Of a stretch of 6,081 nt of DNA, positions 5,658-6,081 are shown one piece after another. The notes beneath the pieces were generated by a model. It was not told the origin of the DNA, ran no database searches, and saw only the letters and a list, made by a program, of their open reading frames with translations. How positions within the stretch are numbered: the first letter of the stretch is position 1; each line of letters opens with the position of its first letter. Both the position numbers and the translations under genes were made by a program. Origin of the DNA: Anaerolineales bacterium (GTDB lineage Bacteria > Chloroflexota > Anaerolineae > Anaerolineales > Villigracilaceae). The DNA lies in contig JAICRQ010000226.1 of NCBI GenBank assembly GCA_025966435.1, forward strand, positions 1 to 6,081. Reading direction: 5' to 3'.

Positions 5658-6081
5658 TTACAGGCTCGACCGGATGTGGACGATATCGCCATCCTTGACG
5701 ATATATTCCTTTCCCTCGAGTCGCAGCTTACCTTTCGACTTCGCTTCTGTCATTCCGCCGAGACTGACGAGGTCATCATACGCCACCACCTCTGCCCGGA
5801 CGAAGCCGCGCTGCAGATCCGTGTGAATCTCACCGGCCGATTCCTGAGCGGTGGCGCCGCGCTTCGTCTCCCAGGCGCGGACTTCGTCCTCTCCTACGGT
5901 GAAAAACGTTTGCACCTGAAGCAGGTCATACGAGAGGCGAATCATCTTGTTGAGGCTGAGCTCTTCGATGCCGTATTCCTGCATGAAAAGCGCGGCATCG
6001 TCCGTCGAGAGCTGGGCAATTTCCATTTCAAGCTTGCCCTGCAGCGCCACCGACGGCGTCTCGAACTCCCAGACGGGCGCC
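5658..6081 (-). CDS. ychF: ATPase YchF (OLA1/Obg-like), C-terminal part
   Basis: The last 140 residues of YchF; the 5' portion, including the G1-G4 nucleotide motifs, lies beyond the window edge. YchF is a ribosome-associated P-loop protein of the Obg family that prefers ATP and is linked to translation and stress response. The visible part begins with the end of the G domain after the coiled-coil insertion (LEMEIAQLSTDDAALFMQE, then GIEELSLNKMIRLSYDLL). The C-terminal TGS domain follows: QVQTFFTVGEDEVRAWE, then GATAQESAGEIHTDLQRGF and RAEVVAYDDLV, ending RLEGKEYIVKDGDIVHIRSS. This matches E. coli YchF almost motif for motif. The TAA stop at 5658 is in the expected place, so the C-terminus is intact. 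Confidence 0.95.
   Translation of the reverse strand, partial: APVWEFETPSVALQGKLEMEIAQLSTDDAALFMQEYGIEELSLNKMIRLSYDLLQVQTFFTVGEDEVRAWETKRGATAQESAGEIHTDLQRGFVRAEVVAYDDLVSLGGMTEAKSKGKLRLEGKEYIVKDGDIVHIRSSL

Overview
The window carries six protein genes of an ordinary bacterial chromosome. Mixed base composition and the repeat-rich, palindrome-bearing spacers are reminiscent of Chloroflexota (Anaerolineae-like) genomes. That is a weak impression: no rRNA or other taxonomic marker is present.

Layout. Positions 41-1922 hold a two-gene minus-strand operon: a class I SAM-dependent methyltransferase followed, with a 17-nt overlap, by an M20-family N-carbamoyl-amino-acid hydrolase / allantoate amidohydrolase-like enzyme. 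A GC-rich hairpin follows the operon (12-34). A short divergent control region (about 1923-2071) has a TATAAT hexamer facing each way and about 3.5 copies of a 21-bp tandem repeat whose units contain DnaA-box-like nonamers, one of them perfect. On the plus strand come a 206-residue protein resembling the Het-C / zinc-dependent phospholipase C fold (2072-2692) and a divergent DapB-family reductase (2727-3530), 34 nt apart and probably co-transcribed.

A convergent spacer (3531-3694) contains a small palindrome and a 17-bp-stem terminator built from repeated 8-mers. On the minus strand beyond it lie a complete oligoendopeptidase F (pepF, 3695-5470) and the C-terminal 140 residues of the ATPase YchF (5658-6081, running off the window). 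A perfect 46-bp palindrome sits in the ychF-pepF spacer.

How the genes fit together. No single pathway joins them. The hydrolase and PepF are both soluble hydrolases handling small nitrogen compounds or peptides; the DapB-like gene is not in a lysine operon and has lost one of the usual active-site histidines; YchF is a translation-associated housekeeping ATPase. The most unusual material is the small DNA between genes: the DnaA-box-like ladder, the 8-mer repeats forming a terminator, and the long perfect palindrome. No mobile element, CRISPR array, RNA gene or evident new multi-gene system was found, and no stretch over 300 bases lacks a gene.
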